From contig CAMMMX010000001.1 in the NCBI GenBank assembly GCA_946498095.1, positions 1-64,000 of the forward strand: a DNA stretch of 64,000 nt. The letters run 5' to 3'. Each line of letters begins with the position of its first letter. Position 1 is the first letter of the stretch. The stretch comes from an uncultured Clostridia bacterium (lineage in GTDB: Bacteria > Bacillota > Clostridia > Oscillospirales > Ruminococcaceae). Positions 14,118 through 23,095 of this stretch are shown piece after piece. The translations under genes and the position numbers were made by a program. A model generated the notes under the pieces. That model was given only the letters and a program-made list of their open reading frames with translations, was not told the origin of the DNA and ran no database searches.

Positions 14118-15629
14118 TTAGATTTGCGATAGATCGTCGATACACATGTAGCTCCACTTCCCGCCCCCAAAGACCTTGATCCGTGCGCTACCCACCTCGC
14201 AACTAAGCAACGTGTCCTTCAGACGCTTGTTGGGATAATCACATCGCTCGACGCCTTCTCTGTAAACCGTCGTATACGCTGCCCGAGCATAGACCGCTGC
14301 CTGCGCGGATACGAACACCGCCTCCGGATTGATATAACGGATAAACTCGTCGCTCACCGAGCCATGGAAATGGTGATTCGCATAAAAGTAGTCACATTTC
14401 AAGAAGGTTTTGTCCCCTCTCGCTTCCCACAGCCCCATCATTCGCTCCTCTACGTTTGCGTAATTGTCTGCCGCATGATGGTACCGGAATCCCTCGTACT
14501 CCACTGCCAATGACGTCGAACTGTTGTTCTCATCAGTCATATCAATCGTCGAATGTCCCGACTCGTCCAGCCGGCTGTTCAGGACAGTGATTTCCACCCC
14601 ACCCAGATCCCAAATTTGATCCAGACGATCAAATGGCCGCAGCATCCGGCTGTCCAGGTAGCCATACTGCGCCAGATACCGGTACCGTTCCGACGCCTTT
14701 CCCGTCAACGACGCCTCTACCTCTGCAACGTCCGGCTGCTTGATTCCATTCTGGGCAAGGATCTCCTCCAGCATCCCGTTATGATCGTCATGAAAATGGG
14801 TCAGCAGATAGTAGTCCACACCGATCCCTTTTCTTTCCAGATAAGGCAGCACGATATCCTTTGCACACTCCTCCTTTGCGGAGTCAATTAGAAGATGTTT
14901 GCCGTTAGGTAGTGAAAGCAACGTCGAATTTCCATGGTGGACATTGAAGTTCAGAATTTCGAAGGGTGCCTGCTCGTCCCGCTCTTCTACGGTCAACTGA
15001 TACGGCAGCGCCCTTCCGTCGTCCAGAACAACCTCAAGCTGATGCTTTCCAACGGGCAGAACAGCCAAAGCTTCCGGACTTAGGCCAAGCTCACTGCGGA
15101 TCATCGCGTCCCCTTGCAAAATTTCCTCCGCCTGTGACGGACGCGTCTCGAACGGCAGCCTCCCGCCTTCCCATCGGATCTCCCGTGGTTTGCGGTCGTA
15201 ATGCAGCAGATGGATGCGCAATGTCCGGGGGCTGTCGTGGTAATAGATTTCGTATGTCGGCGACACCGCATAAGGAAGCGGCGCAGGCTCGTCGGACCAA
15301 CAGATACGGTAAAAGGTACCATTACCGTAAACACCTTTCATTTCGATAGTATTCTTCCCTTGAAACAGATACAGATAGGCATGCGTCTCTCGCCTCGCCT
15401 TACAGAAACCTACTCTATTTTCTATAGATGTACCGTCTGGCCCCGTCACAGTCACATCATGCCACGCGTCCCCATAAACGAGGTCACATCCAAAGACGAA
15501 CGAATAATAGCCTGCTGTGTCGGCATCGATCGATAAACGCGCCTGACTTTCCCCAGTAAAGTACACGCCGTCGCCGTTTCTTTCACATCCTAAGAGGCTA
15601 TCCGCATCTCGGAACAGGATTTCCTTCAT
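14118..15629 (-). CDS. Three-part protein ending in a metallo-beta-lactamase-fold domain
   Basis: This 503-residue protein has no signal peptide or membrane helix. Residues about 1-110 look like a beta-sandwich similar to carbohydrate-binding modules (SIDADTAGYYSFVFG..., DVTVTGPDG..., LYLFQGKNTIEMKG). Residues 120-235 form a second beta-rich domain ending PVGKHQLEVVLDDGR. From about 240 a ComEC-type metallo-beta-lactamase domain starts (FEILNFNVHHGNSTLLSLPN..LLIDS), with the metal motif THFHDDHNG. Further histidines occur in YHHAADN and NHHFHGS. Such domains hydrolyse phosphoesters or thioesters; the substrate is unknown. GGGGAG lies before ATG 15629. The gene stands alone. I do not know a named family with this exact order. 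Confidence 0.75.
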   Translation of the reverse strand: MKEILFRDADSLLGCERNGDGVYFTGESQARLSIDADTAGYYSFVFGCDLVYGDAWHDVTVTGPDGTSIENRVGFCKARRETHAYLYLFQGKNTIEMKGVYGNGTFYRICWSDEPAPLPYAVSPTYEIYYHDSPRTLRIHLLHYDRKPREIRWEGGRLPFETRPSQAEEILQGDAMIRSELGLSPEALAVLPVGKHQLEVVLDDGRALPYQLTVEERDEQAPFEILNFNVHHGNSTLLSLPNGKHLLIDSAKEECAKDIVLPYLERKGIGVDYYLLTHFHDDHNGMLEEILAQNGIKQPDVAEVEASLTGKASERYRYLAQYGYLDSRMLRPFDRLDQIWDLGGVEITVLNSRLDESGHSTIDMTDENNSSTSLAVEYEGFRYHHAADNYANVEERMMGLWEARGDKTFLKCDYFYANHHFHGSVSDEFIRYINPEAVFVSAQAAVYARAAYTTVYREGVERCDYPNKRLKDTLLSCEVGSARIKVFGGGKWSYMCIDDLSQI

Positions 15630-15769
15630 CTCAATCTCCCCTTATGCTTTCTTTTACCTTGCATTATAACAGAAACTCTGGAAAAGTCAACCGACGAAAT
15701 TGTCACGTCTTCCTCAGGACACAGAACGTTTGGATACCCACTATAAGCGCGGAGGATGTGGGGAAATAA

Positions 15770-15801
15770 AAAACCTGATCGGCCCATATCCGTCAGGTTT
15801 T
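15770..15801 (-). terminator. Terminator of the DUF71 gene
   Basis: AAAACCTGA (minus-strand arm at 15793-15801) pairs with TCAGGTTTT (15770-15778). On the minus strand a T-rich run (TTTTTTATTT) follows. Confidence 0.8.
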
Positions 15802-15806
15802 ATCTC

Positions 15807-16526
15807 TTATTCCATCTTTTCCGCTATCGGCAGGTACCAGAATTGATCCGACCACTTTCCCATACTCTTCTCCGTCTCTGGATTGGGCGGATATTCCACA
15901 CTGTACACCTCTCCGGTAACGAATTCCACCGGTCTGTGGAAGATAGGCCCATCAAATACAAACGAATGATACTCCCCGTTCTCCCCACAAACGTCTACAC
16001 CGGAGGGCAGATCGTCAAGAAAGCTATCGTGTAACAGGCGACCAACAAAGCTTTTATCCAACACCGAGCCATCGACACAGGTAACGATAGCGCTGAAGCC
16101 TGCGCCGATAAAAGCACGGAGCACCTCGCGAGGAGGCATTCCCCACAATGGGAACCTTGCCTTGATCCCCGATCCGGACAGATGCTTTTCCCGCCTTTGC
16201 CTGACTCCTTCCAGGTAAATATCGCCGAACAAGGCTGTACCAATTTCCTGTTTTCTGAAAGAATCCATAGCTTTTTGCATGGCCGCTTGGTATCCGTCCA
16301 AGGAGGCGTTTACGTCAAACGAAACCACAGTGAGTGGGACGCCGATACATTCCGCCTGTCGGTACAAGAGTCCTACCGGTACCTCGTGCATGGGGATATG
16401 CTCTGTCTCACGATTGACGGTGGTCAATAAAGCTTTGACGTCAAAACGCCCGCTATCCAAAGCTAGATACAAAGCCAGCGCGGAATCCTTCCCACTGCTC
16501 CAGTTAAAATAAGCTTTCTCTTTCAT
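15807..16526 (-). CDS. DUF71-family ATP pyrophosphatase (diphthine-ammonia-ligase-like)
   Basis: This 239-residue PP-loop enzyme starts MKEKAYFNWSSGKDSALAL; the SGKDS loop binds ATP pyrophosphate. The family's DUF71 region includes LLTTVNRETEHIPMHEVP, EIGTALFGDIYLEGVRQ, LWGMPPREVLRAFIGAGF and the C-terminal GENGEYHSFVFDGP. In eukaryotes the homologue amidates diphthine; bacteria lack diphthamide, so the substrate here is unknown. The start at 16526 (AGGAG upstream on the minus strand) is chosen over one 22 codons earlier, which would add an atypical hydrophobic leader. It is a single gene with its own terminator downstream. Confidence 0.88.
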   Translation of the reverse strand: MKEKAYFNWSSGKDSALALYLALDSGRFDVKALLTTVNRETEHIPMHEVPVGLLYRQAECIGVPLTVVSFDVNASLDGYQAAMQKAMDSFRKQEIGTALFGDIYLEGVRQRREKHLSGSGIKARFPLWGMPPREVLRAFIGAGFSAIVTCVDGSVLDKSFVGRLLHDSFLDDLPSGVDVCGENGEYHSFVFDGPIFHRPVEFVTGEVYSVEYPPNPETEKSMGKWSDQFWYLPIAEKME

Positions 16527-16559
16527 AAAAAATCTCGCTCCTGTTGCGATAAACAGAAA

Positions 16560-16586
16560 CAGAAGCAGGGAATAAACCTGCTTCTG
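16560..16586 (-). terminator. Terminator of the iscS-iscU operon
   Basis: A 10-bp perfect stem CAGAAGCAGG (16560-16569) / CCTGCTTCTG (16577-16586) lies 70 nt beyond the iscU stop. On the minus strand it is followed by TTTCTGTTT. Confidence 0.7.
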
Positions 16587-16655
16587 CAACAATATGACTC
16601 AGTCTCAGTATACTTTTTCCGGATGGATAGCCGATGCCGGCCTTTCGCATTTCGT

Positions 16656-17081
16656 TTATATATGGCAGGATTCGCATTCGCCGATTTCACCGACTATAGG
16701 CGTCGGATCAATCCCCTGGCGCTTATAGTAATCAGCCAAAGCGGACTTGATCGCCTGTTCTGCCAGCACCGAGCAATGCAGTTTTGCCGGCGGCAATCCG
16801 TCCAGTGCTTCCACAACAGCCTGGTTGGTCAGTTTCAGCACCTCATCGATACTTTTGCCCTTAATCATTTCTGTCGCAATCGACGATGTCGCGATAGCCG
16901 CACCGCAGCCAAACGTTTTGAATTTCACATCGGTAACGATATTGTTCTCCACCTTGATATACATCTTCATAATATCGCCGCATTTGGCGTTGCCGACCTC
17001 GCCGACGCCGTCTGCGTCGGCAATCTCGCCCACATTCCGGGGATTGGCGAAATGATCCATCACTTTTTCGCTGTACAGCAT
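16656..17081 (-). CDS. iscU: Fe-S cluster assembly scaffold IscU/NifU-like
   Basis: This 141-residue scaffold assembles Fe-S clusters with sulfur from the adjacent cysteine desulfurase. It starts MLYSEKVMDHFANPRNVG, typical of IscU/NifU N-terminal domains. The three cluster-ligating cysteines are in NAKCGD (Cys34), FGCGAA (Cys59) and LHCSVL (about Cys102). It ends with an extra ECESCHI tail that adds two cysteines. The start at 17081 gives normal length; a longer frame would run back into iscS. It lies 13 nt after iscS on the minus strand, forming an iscSU pair of the clostridial type without hscBA or fdx. Confidence 0.95.
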   Translation of the reverse strand: MLYSEKVMDHFANPRNVGEIADADGVGEVGNAKCGDIMKMYIKVENNIVTDVKFKTFGCGAAIATSSIATEMIKGKSIDEVLKLTNQAVVEALDGLPPAKLHCSVLAEQAIKSALADYYKRQGIDPTPIVGEIGECESCHI

Positions 17082-17094
17082 CTCTATTCTCTCC

Positions 17095-18270
17095 TTACTG
17101 TTTGTTGATTCTTTCCCATAGCGGCGACATCGCCCGCAACCGGACGATAATCTCCCTGGTAGTCTGTATGATATAGTCCACGTCTTCCTCCGACATGTCC
17201 TCCCCAAGCGTAAAACGCACCGATCCGTGTGCAATTTCGTGCGGCAGCCCAATGGACAGAAGCACATGGGATGGGTCAAGCGATCCCGATGTACAAGCGG
17301 ATCCGGACGAAGCGCAGATCCCCTTCATATCCAGCATAATCAGAATCGACTCTCCTTCGACACCTTCAAAGGAAATGTTAGCGTTGAAGCACAAGCGCGG
17401 CTCGCGTCCACCGTTCAGCCGCGTCCGCTCGATTTGCAGCAGCCCGTCGATCAAGCGGTCACGCAGCGCCGTCATGCGCGGGACACGACGATCAATGTTC
17501 GCTTCCGCCAGTTCCATTGCTTTGCCCAGCCCAACGATCGAAGCGACGTTTTCCGTCCCGCCACGGCGTCCGCGTTCCTGTGCACCGCCCTCGATGAAAG
17601 GCTTCAGGACAAGGCCGCGGCGCACATACAGCGCACCTACACCTTTCGGGGCGTGAATCTTATGTCCGGACAAAGACAACAGATCAATACACTGATCCTT
17701 CACATCAATGTGGATATTTCCCACAGCTTGTACGGCATCCGTATGGAAAAGAACGCCCTTTTCCTTGCACAGTCTTCCGATTTCTGGAATCGGCTGAATG
17801 GTACCGATTTCATTGTTGGCATACATAATCGTCACCAACGCGGTATCCGGCCGTATTGCCTGCGCAACGCTTTCCACCGTAATATAACCATCCGGCGTTA
17901 CAGGCAGATAGGTAACCTGCCATCCCTGCTTCTCCAGCTTTTGAACGGTATGCAGCACCGCGTGATGCTCAAAGGAGGAAGTAACAATGTGTTTCTTCCC
18001 TTTTTTTGCCATTAACTCGCAGACACCGTTGATCGCCCAGTTATCCGCCTCCGTACCGGAACCGGTAAAAAATATTTCCGTGTGATCAGCATGCAGCGCC
18101 TGCGCAGTCTGTTTACGGGCTTCTTCTACTGCGGCACGGGCTCGTTGTCCAACGGAATGAATGCTCATCGGATTACCGTACTCACTGGTAAGGTATGGCA
18201 TCATGGCATCCAGCACTGGAGCAGAAATCCCGGTTGTTGCAGCGTTATCGACATATATGACACGATCCAT
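17095..18270 (-). CDS. iscS: Cysteine desulfurase (NifS/IscS)
   Basis: This 391-residue PLP enzyme takes sulfur from cysteine for Fe-S cluster assembly. It begins [22 protein letters not shown] is the cofactor-contact loop, [10 protein letters not shown] contains the PLP lysine (about residue 203) and SSGSACTSG carries the catalytic cysteine (about 327). The short loop around the cysteine is the IscS/NifS class I type. AAGGAG precedes ATG 18270. It is first in the operon with iscU. The promoter at 18293-18341 carries a palindrome that suggests regulation by an Rrf2-type protein, although no such regulator is in the window. Confidence 0.95.
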   Translation of the reverse strand: MDRVIYVDNAATTGISAPVLDAMMPYLTSEYGNPMSIHSVGQRARAAVEEARKQTAQALHADHTEIFFTGSGTEADNWAINGVCELMAKKGKKHIVTSSFEHHAVLHTVQKLEKQGWQVTYLPVTPDGYITVESVAQAIRPDTALVTIMYANNEIGTIQPIPEIGRLCKEKGVLFHTDAVQAVGNIHIDVKDQCIDLLSLSGHKIHAPKGVGALYVRRGLVLKPFIEGGAQERGRRGGTENVASIVGLGKAMELAEANIDRRVPRMTALRDRLIDGLLQIERTRLNGGREPRLCFNANISFEGVEGESILIMLDMKGICASSGSACTSGSLDPSHVLLSIGLPHEIAHGSVRFTLGEDMSEEDVDYIIQTTREIIVRLRAMSPLWERINKQ

Positions 18271-18292
18271 TGTGCATACTCCTTGCTTTACC

Positions 18293-18341
18293 TACTAAAT
18301 TAGTATGCTTTCATTATACCCCTCTATTTGAAAAAAAACAA
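18293..18341 (-). promoter_or_regulatory. iscSU promoter with palindromic operator
   Basis: On the minus strand, TTGTTT (18336-18341), a 17-nt spacer and TATAAT (18313-18318) form the promoter. The 13-bp palindrome TACTAAATTAGTA (18293-18305) lies just after it, about 23 nt before the start codon. Rrf2/IscR-family regulators often bind short A/T-rich palindromes at isc operons; the identity here is inference. Confidence 0.75.
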
Positions 18342-18378
18342 GTTTTCCTAGCAGAAAAAACCTTGGCGCTACAAAACT

Positions 18379-18825
18379 TTACGTTTTATTCATATATTCA
18401 TTACGTCGAGCAACGGCAAGGCGATCACAGCGCTCGTTTTCCGGGTGCCCGTTGTGCCCCCTGACGTGTACAAAGGTAACGTCATGTGTCTGCAAGAGCG
18501 GCCACAAGCGCTGCCATAGATCGGCATTAAGCGCCGGTGACTTATCCCTTTTCCGCCAGCCGTTCCGACGCCAGGACGACAACCATCCTTTGGTCACACT
18601 GTCGACGACGTATTTAGAATCCGTCGTGAGGATCACTTTACAAGGTTCCTTCAGCGCCTCCAAAGCAACGATAACACCCGTCAGTTCCATCCGATTGTTG
18701 GTTGTGGTCGCCTCCCCGCCCGACAGCTCCTTCTCCTTGGTCCCAAAACGTAAAATGACGCCATAGCCGCCGGGACCGGGATTGCCGCTGCAAGCGCCGT
18801 CCGTATAGATCTCCACTGTCTTCAT
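18379..18825 (-). CDS. rnhA: Ribonuclease HI
   Basis: This 148-residue enzyme degrades the RNA strand of RNA-DNA hybrids. The catalytic residues are seen in [11 protein letters not shown] (Asp), NNRMELTG (Glu), TTDSKYV (Asp) and NERCDRLA (Asp), with the conserved His in [12 protein letters not shown]. Length and motif spacing match RNase HI; the basic handle region ([15 protein letters not shown]) is present. The start at 18825, with AAAGGG upstream, is preferred to one 7 codons earlier that would overlap the preceding gene. It follows the MATE gene on the minus strand with 17 nt between them, so the two may be cotranscribed. Confidence 0.95.
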   Translation of the reverse strand: MKTVEIYTDGACSGNPGPGGYGVILRFGTKEKELSGGEATTTNNRMELTGVIVALEALKEPCKVILTTDSKYVVDSVTKGWLSSWRRNGWRKRDKSPALNADLWQRLWPLLQTHDVTFVHVRGHNGHPENERCDRLAVARRNEYMNKT

Positions 18826-18842
18826 GATTTTTCCCTTTCCTC

Positions 18843-20252
18843 TCATACACGCTGAGGCTCCTCCCCGCGTTCTGGCACGGGATTTTGCCGCTTCATTCGG
18901 CGCTCAAGCAAAAAGGTCATCGCCATGGCACAGGCCTCGGCTACCGCTGTTGCTAACCAAACCCCGTTTTCACCCCAAAACGGAACGAGGACGGCTAAGG
19001 CCGCCAATACAAGAACCAGTCCTTTCATGACCGATACGAAGGTCGCCAACCCTGCGCGCTCCACCGACTGGAAATAGCTCACCGAAATCGTATTGACGCC
19101 CATAAACACAAGGCATAAATAATATAGCCGCAACGGTAGGACTCCCTGCGCAACAAGCTGGGGGCTATCCGGCATAAACGCATACATAATCTGTGATGGA
19201 AAGAGAAATATCACCAGCGTAAAAAAGACTGCGGCAGCCAACGCCGTCAGTGTCGCGCACCGACGAGCCTGTACGGCGCGCCGCGTTTGCCCTGCACCGT
19301 AATTCACCGATACTACCGGCTTGGACGCATTGGCAATACCATTGTAGATGCCTCTCACGACGAATAATACAATTGCGACAACGGAGTATATCGTTACCGC
19401 ACTCTGTCCGGATACCCGCAGTAAAATTAGGTTCTGGACAAACACCAGCACCCCCGCCGACAATTCGATCAAAAAGGAGGAAAAGCCAATCGATACCATC
19501 CTTCCCAACATCCAGCGGTCGAAGAAGCCGCGACAGGGACGAAGCGAGCCTTTCCGACATAGAAAATGAACGCTGAGAATCAGCAGGGTCACCACCGGTG
19601 AAAAAGCAGTAGGGATGGCTGCGCCCTGCATCCCCATCTTCCAGACAAATACACATAAATAATCGAAAATAATATTGAGCACATTGCCCGTTATCACTGC
19701 GGCCATCACAAGGCGCGGATTTTCGTCAGCTTGGATCACCAGCTGCAGCATACCGGACAGTACAAACGCCACTGCCGCTCCATTGACCCACTTCAGGTAA
19801 TCCATCGTCAACGGTAGCAGCTCGCCCCGCGCACCTAAGAGGCGTGCAAACGATTCTAGGAACAAGTTTCCCATAACCGAAATCGCCAACCCCACGACAA
19901 ATGCCGTCCCCAGCGCTAATGTAAACGCTCGGCGAGCGCCCGCAGGGTCTCCGCTGCCTTTTCGGATCGAAACAAGAGTCGCACAACCGATGCCCAGCAT
20001 GGTCGAAAAAGCTGTGTAGAGAAAGAATACCGGTGTTGCAATATTCAAAGCGGCCAGATTCTCCCCGCCCAGTCCGATACCGATACACATTACATCGACA
20101 ATAAAATAGAAAGAGGAGGCAATCATCGCCAGAATCGAAGGCGCAAGATAAGAAAAAAAAGCTTTTCGGATATTTCCATTGAGTAAATATTGCGTACTAT
20201 GGCGGTTTTCAGAAACTTTAGACACAAATTCACATCCTGTTTTCCGCCGCAT
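18843..20252 (-). CDS. MATE-family efflux transporter
   Basis: This 469-residue protein has about 12 hydrophobic helices in two halves, the layout of MATE cation/drug antiporters. Family landmarks are an N-terminal [47 protein letters not shown] and [26 protein letters not shown] in the first half. The second half has [23 protein letters not shown]. It most resembles the MepA/DinF-like branches of Firmicutes. Substrates cannot be predicted. The start (ATG 20252) has only a weak AGG upstream; a GTG ten codons later is an alternative. rnhA follows on the same strand. Confidence 0.92.
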   Translation of the reverse strand: MRRKTGCEFVSKVSENRHSTQYLLNGNIRKAFFSYLAPSILAMIASSFYFIVDVMCIGIGLGGENLAALNIATPVFFLYTAFSTMLGIGCATLVSIRKGSGDPAGARRAFTLALGTAFVVGLAISVMGNLFLESFARLLGARGELLPLTMDYLKWVNGAAVAFVLSGMLQLVIQADENPRLVMAAVITGNVLNIIFDYLCVFVWKMGMQGAAIPTAFSPVVTLLILSVHFLCRKGSLRPCRGFFDRWMLGRMVSIGFSSFLIELSAGVLVFVQNLILLRVSGQSAVTIYSVVAIVLFVVRGIYNGIANASKPVVSVNYGAGQTRRAVQARRCATLTALAAAVFFTLVIFLFPSQIMYAFMPDSPQLVAQGVLPLRLYYLCLVFMGVNTISVSYFQSVERAGLATFVSVMKGLVLVLAALAVLVPFWGENGVWLATAVAEACAMAMTFLLERRMKRQNPVPERGEEPQRV

Positions 20253-20506
20253 AGCCTGCGCACGGTTTTTTTCTGTCTGCTTACAAACGTTTCTATTATA
20301 TCAGATCCAGGTGTACGATGCAATCAGCAATCTATGGCGTTTTAACGTATCCCTGTTTGATCCACCCAAAATTGCGCCACCTACCATCAAGCCCGCTCTA
20401 AATGGCTGTCCCGCTGAGAAATCAGCGAAAACACAATAGCGTTTTCATTCTTTCTGACAAAAACACTTGATTTTACATCCACACGCTAGGATTTTTAATA
20501 TGGAAA

Positions 20507-20515
20507 TGGTATAAT
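20507..20515 (+). promoter_or_regulatory. Extended -10 promoter of ppk1
   Basis: TG-G-TATAAT (20507-20515), an extended -10 element, lies 39 nt before the start codon. The -35 region is poor, which fits an extended -10 promoter. Confidence 0.6.
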
Positions 20516-20554
20516 ATCCTTAACAATAACATTTCTTTTGAAGGAGGCCGTACC

Positions 20555-22864
20555 ATGCCGGAACACCAAAGCCTCTATATCAACCGTGAATTGAGCTGGC
20601 TGAAGTTCAACGAACGTGTGCTGGAAGAGGCGCAAAACCTTGCCACCCCTTTATTTGAACGTCTCCGTTTTGTTTCGATTTTCTGCTCAAACCTCGACGA
20701 ATTCTATATGATCCGCGTTGGGTCGCTGACCGACCAGTCCCTTTTAAAAAAACCCGACAAGGACAACAAGTCCGGGATGACGCCTTCACAGCAGCTCGAA
20801 GCCATCTTCGCCCAGACAAAAATTCTCCTGCCGTATAAGGATATGGCCTACTTCAACATTATGAGCGAGCTGTCCCGCGCTGATGTCTCCCAGGTCGACC
20901 TGCAAAGCCTTTCGGAGGAGGACTACCGTTTTCTGGAGCTGTACTTCACCCGCGAGATCATGCCGATTATTTCGCCACAGATTATCGATAAGCGCCATCC
21001 CTTCCCGTTTCTGAAAAACCTTGAGATCTACGTCGGCGTACAGCTGGAAACCAAATCGGATTTTGTACGCCTGGGTTTCATCCCCGCAAGCGGCAATTTT
21101 CCCCGTCTGATTTTCCTGCCGGGGGATGATCTGCGCTTTATCCTGGCAGAGGATTTGATCTGGTTCTTCGCCGACAAGGTGTTCGGGAATTACCGCATCC
21201 TGGACAAAACGATCTTCCGCATTACGAGAAATGCCGATATCAACGTCGCCGAGGCGCTCTATGATGAGGAAGTCGACTATCGTGACGCCATGCAGGAGTT
21301 GCTGAATAAGCGGAAAAAGCTGGCGGCGGTGCGTCTGGAGCTGCAAAACTCCATCAGCATCACGCTACGGGAGTTCATCTGCGATAAGCTGGAGCTTGCG
21401 CCCGAACAGTCCTACATGCAGTCCTCCCCCTTAGATCTTTCCTTCGTTTCCGCGTTGGAGGGACGGGTTCGAAAACTGGGACGCAAAAAAACTGACGAAT
21501 TGTTCTATCGGCCCCTTACCCCGCAGAAAAGCCCCTCCGTGCGTGAAGATCGCCCGTTGATCCCTCAGATCCTGCAAAAAGACATCCTGCTGCATTACCC
21601 CTTTGAATCCATTCAGCCCTTTATCCGCCTGTTGGATGAGTCTGCTACCGATCCGGATGTGATCAGCATTAAGATCACGCTGTACCGTGTCGCGCGTGAC
21701 AGCCAGATCGTCGACGCGCTGATGCGCGCCGCTCAGCATGGCAAAGATGTGCTGGTCATGGTGGAACTTCGTGCCCGCTTCGATGAAGAAAATAACATCG
21801 ACTGGTCTAAGCAGCTGGAAGAGGCTGGTTGTAACGTCATCTACGGCTTGGAAGAGTACAAGGTCCATTCTAAGCTGCTGCTCGTCACCCGTCGGAGCCA
21901 GGACGGGATTCAGTATATTACCCAGATAGGTACCGGCAACTATAACGAAAAAACGGCCCGCCTCTACACCGACCTGTGCCTGCTGACAGCCGACAAGGAA
22001 ATTGGGCTGGACGCGTCGGTGGTATTCAACAACCTCGCCATCGGCAGCTTGGTGGAGTACTCCAAACGCCTTATGGTAGCGCCACTGTGCCTGAAAAATC
22101 GGGTCATCGAATTCATCGACCGGGAAATTGCGATGGCGGAGCAGGGAGAGGAAGCCTATATCGGCGTCAAGATTAACTCTCTCAGCGACAAAACGATCAT
22201 CGACAAGCTCATCGAGGCCTCTCAGCACCATGTCAAGGTGGATCTCATCGTCCGAGGCATTTGCTGCCTGCGCTCCGGTGTCGATGGCTACACCGACAAT
22301 ATAACGGTGCGTAGTATCGTCGGACGGTTTTTGGAACATTCCCGTATCTATCTGTTCGGCCCGCCGCAGCGGCAGGACATCTATATTTCTTCCGCCGACT
22401 TTATGACCCGCAATACAGAACGGCGCGTGGAGGTTGCTGCTCCTATCTGTGACCCTGATCTGAAGGAAAGAATCCGTTCCATCTTCCAGATTTATCTCTC
22501 CGACAACGTCAAATGTCGTGTCCAGCAAAACGACGGCAGCTACCAGTCCGTGCAGACACCGGAAAATGAGGCGGCACTATACAGCCAGCAATATTTTTAC
22601 GAACGCGCGTACGAGAACGCTGCTTTGCCTGCCGGGACAGACAAAGCACCAGCACAGAACGTGCCAGGCAGGAAACCTGCTAACGCACAGACGGCGCAGT
22701 CGCCGGAAGCCTCTGATACCTCCGTCACAAGTGACACGGAGAAACAGCCGGCCAGATCGAACGAGCGTCAGGACGGCGCAGCGCTGAAGGCAATCGACCG
22801 GGCAATTTCGTTGCTAACCCGTATTCGGAACCGTATGCTTCGGCGGCAAGACGGCAAGGACTGA
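20555..22864 (+). CDS. ppk1: Polyphosphate kinase 1
   Basis: This 769-residue enzyme makes polyphosphate from ATP and works in reverse. It starts YINRELSWLKFNERVLEEA, the conserved N-terminal domain. HPFPFLKN lies in the head domain, RVARDSQIVDALMRAAQHGKDV and RARFDEENNI in the first catalytic domain, and VHSKLLLV carries the histidine that is phosphorylated (about 435). GTGNYNEKTARLYTDLCL follows. The last 80 residues form a Pro/Ala/Ser/Thr-rich linker and a basic helical end that typical PPK1 proteins lack. ATG 20555 has AGGAGG just upstream. It is monocistronic and precedes serC by 231 nt. Confidence 0.96.
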   Translation: MPEHQSLYINRELSWLKFNERVLEEAQNLATPLFERLRFVSIFCSNLDEFYMIRVGSLTDQSLLKKPDKDNKSGMTPSQQLEAIFAQTKILLPYKDMAYFNIMSELSRADVSQVDLQSLSEEDYRFLELYFTREIMPIISPQIIDKRHPFPFLKNLEIYVGVQLETKSDFVRLGFIPASGNFPRLIFLPGDDLRFILAEDLIWFFADKVFGNYRILDKTIFRITRNADINVAEALYDEEVDYRDAMQELLNKRKKLAAVRLELQNSISITLREFICDKLELAPEQSYMQSSPLDLSFVSALEGRVRKLGRKKTDELFYRPLTPQKSPSVREDRPLIPQILQKDILLHYPFESIQPFIRLLDESATDPDVISIKITLYRVARDSQIVDALMRAAQHGKDVLVMVELRARFDEENNIDWSKQLEEAGCNVIYGLEEYKVHSKLLLVTRRSQDGIQYITQIGTGNYNEKTARLYTDLCLLTADKEIGLDASVVFNNLAIGSLVEYSKRLMVAPLCLKNRVIEFIDREIAMAEQGEEAYIGVKINSLSDKTIIDKLIEASQHHVKVDLIVRGICCLRSGVDGYTDNITVRSIVGRFLEHSRIYLFGPPQRQDIYISSADFMTRNTERRVEVAAPICDPDLKERIRSIFQIYLSDNVKCRVQQNDGSYQSVQTPENEAALYSQQYFYERAYENAALPAGTDKAPAQNVPGRKPANAQTAQSPEASDTSVTSDTEKQPARSNERQDGAALKAIDRAISLLTRIRNRMLRRQDGKD

Positions 22865-22917
22865 ACGGGGCCGCTCGGCGCCAGCTTGCAAATCCTGTAA
22901 AAACGCCCCGAAATTAC

Positions 22918-22946
22918 TTGACTTCTCCCGAGGGATAAAATATAAT
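22918..22946 (+). promoter_or_regulatory. serC-serA promoter
   Basis: TTGACT (22918-22923), a 17-nt spacer and TATAAT (22941-22946). A leader of about 140 nt follows with two GC-rich hairpins: GGCG/CGCC around 22984-23001, and CGGCGG/CCGCCG around 23024-23041. Confidence 0.85.
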
Positions 22947-23095
22947 ATTGATATATGGTTTAGTGCTTTTTCGCGTTAAAGCGGACGGCGCGGCACCGCC
23001 GTGTCGTCTGGTTCGTCATAGCCGGCGGCGCATACCGCCGAACAAACCCGGATAAGCGCTGGCGATTATTAGAGAAAGGCTATGGTGGTACGATC

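Noticed and set aside
23075-23095. T-box riboswitch suggested by GGTGGTAC before serC
   Set aside because: The surrounding T-box features (AGGGTGGNACCGCG in full, the specifier loop and AG-bulge, a terminator with competing antiterminator) are not visible, and the motif abuts the start codon.
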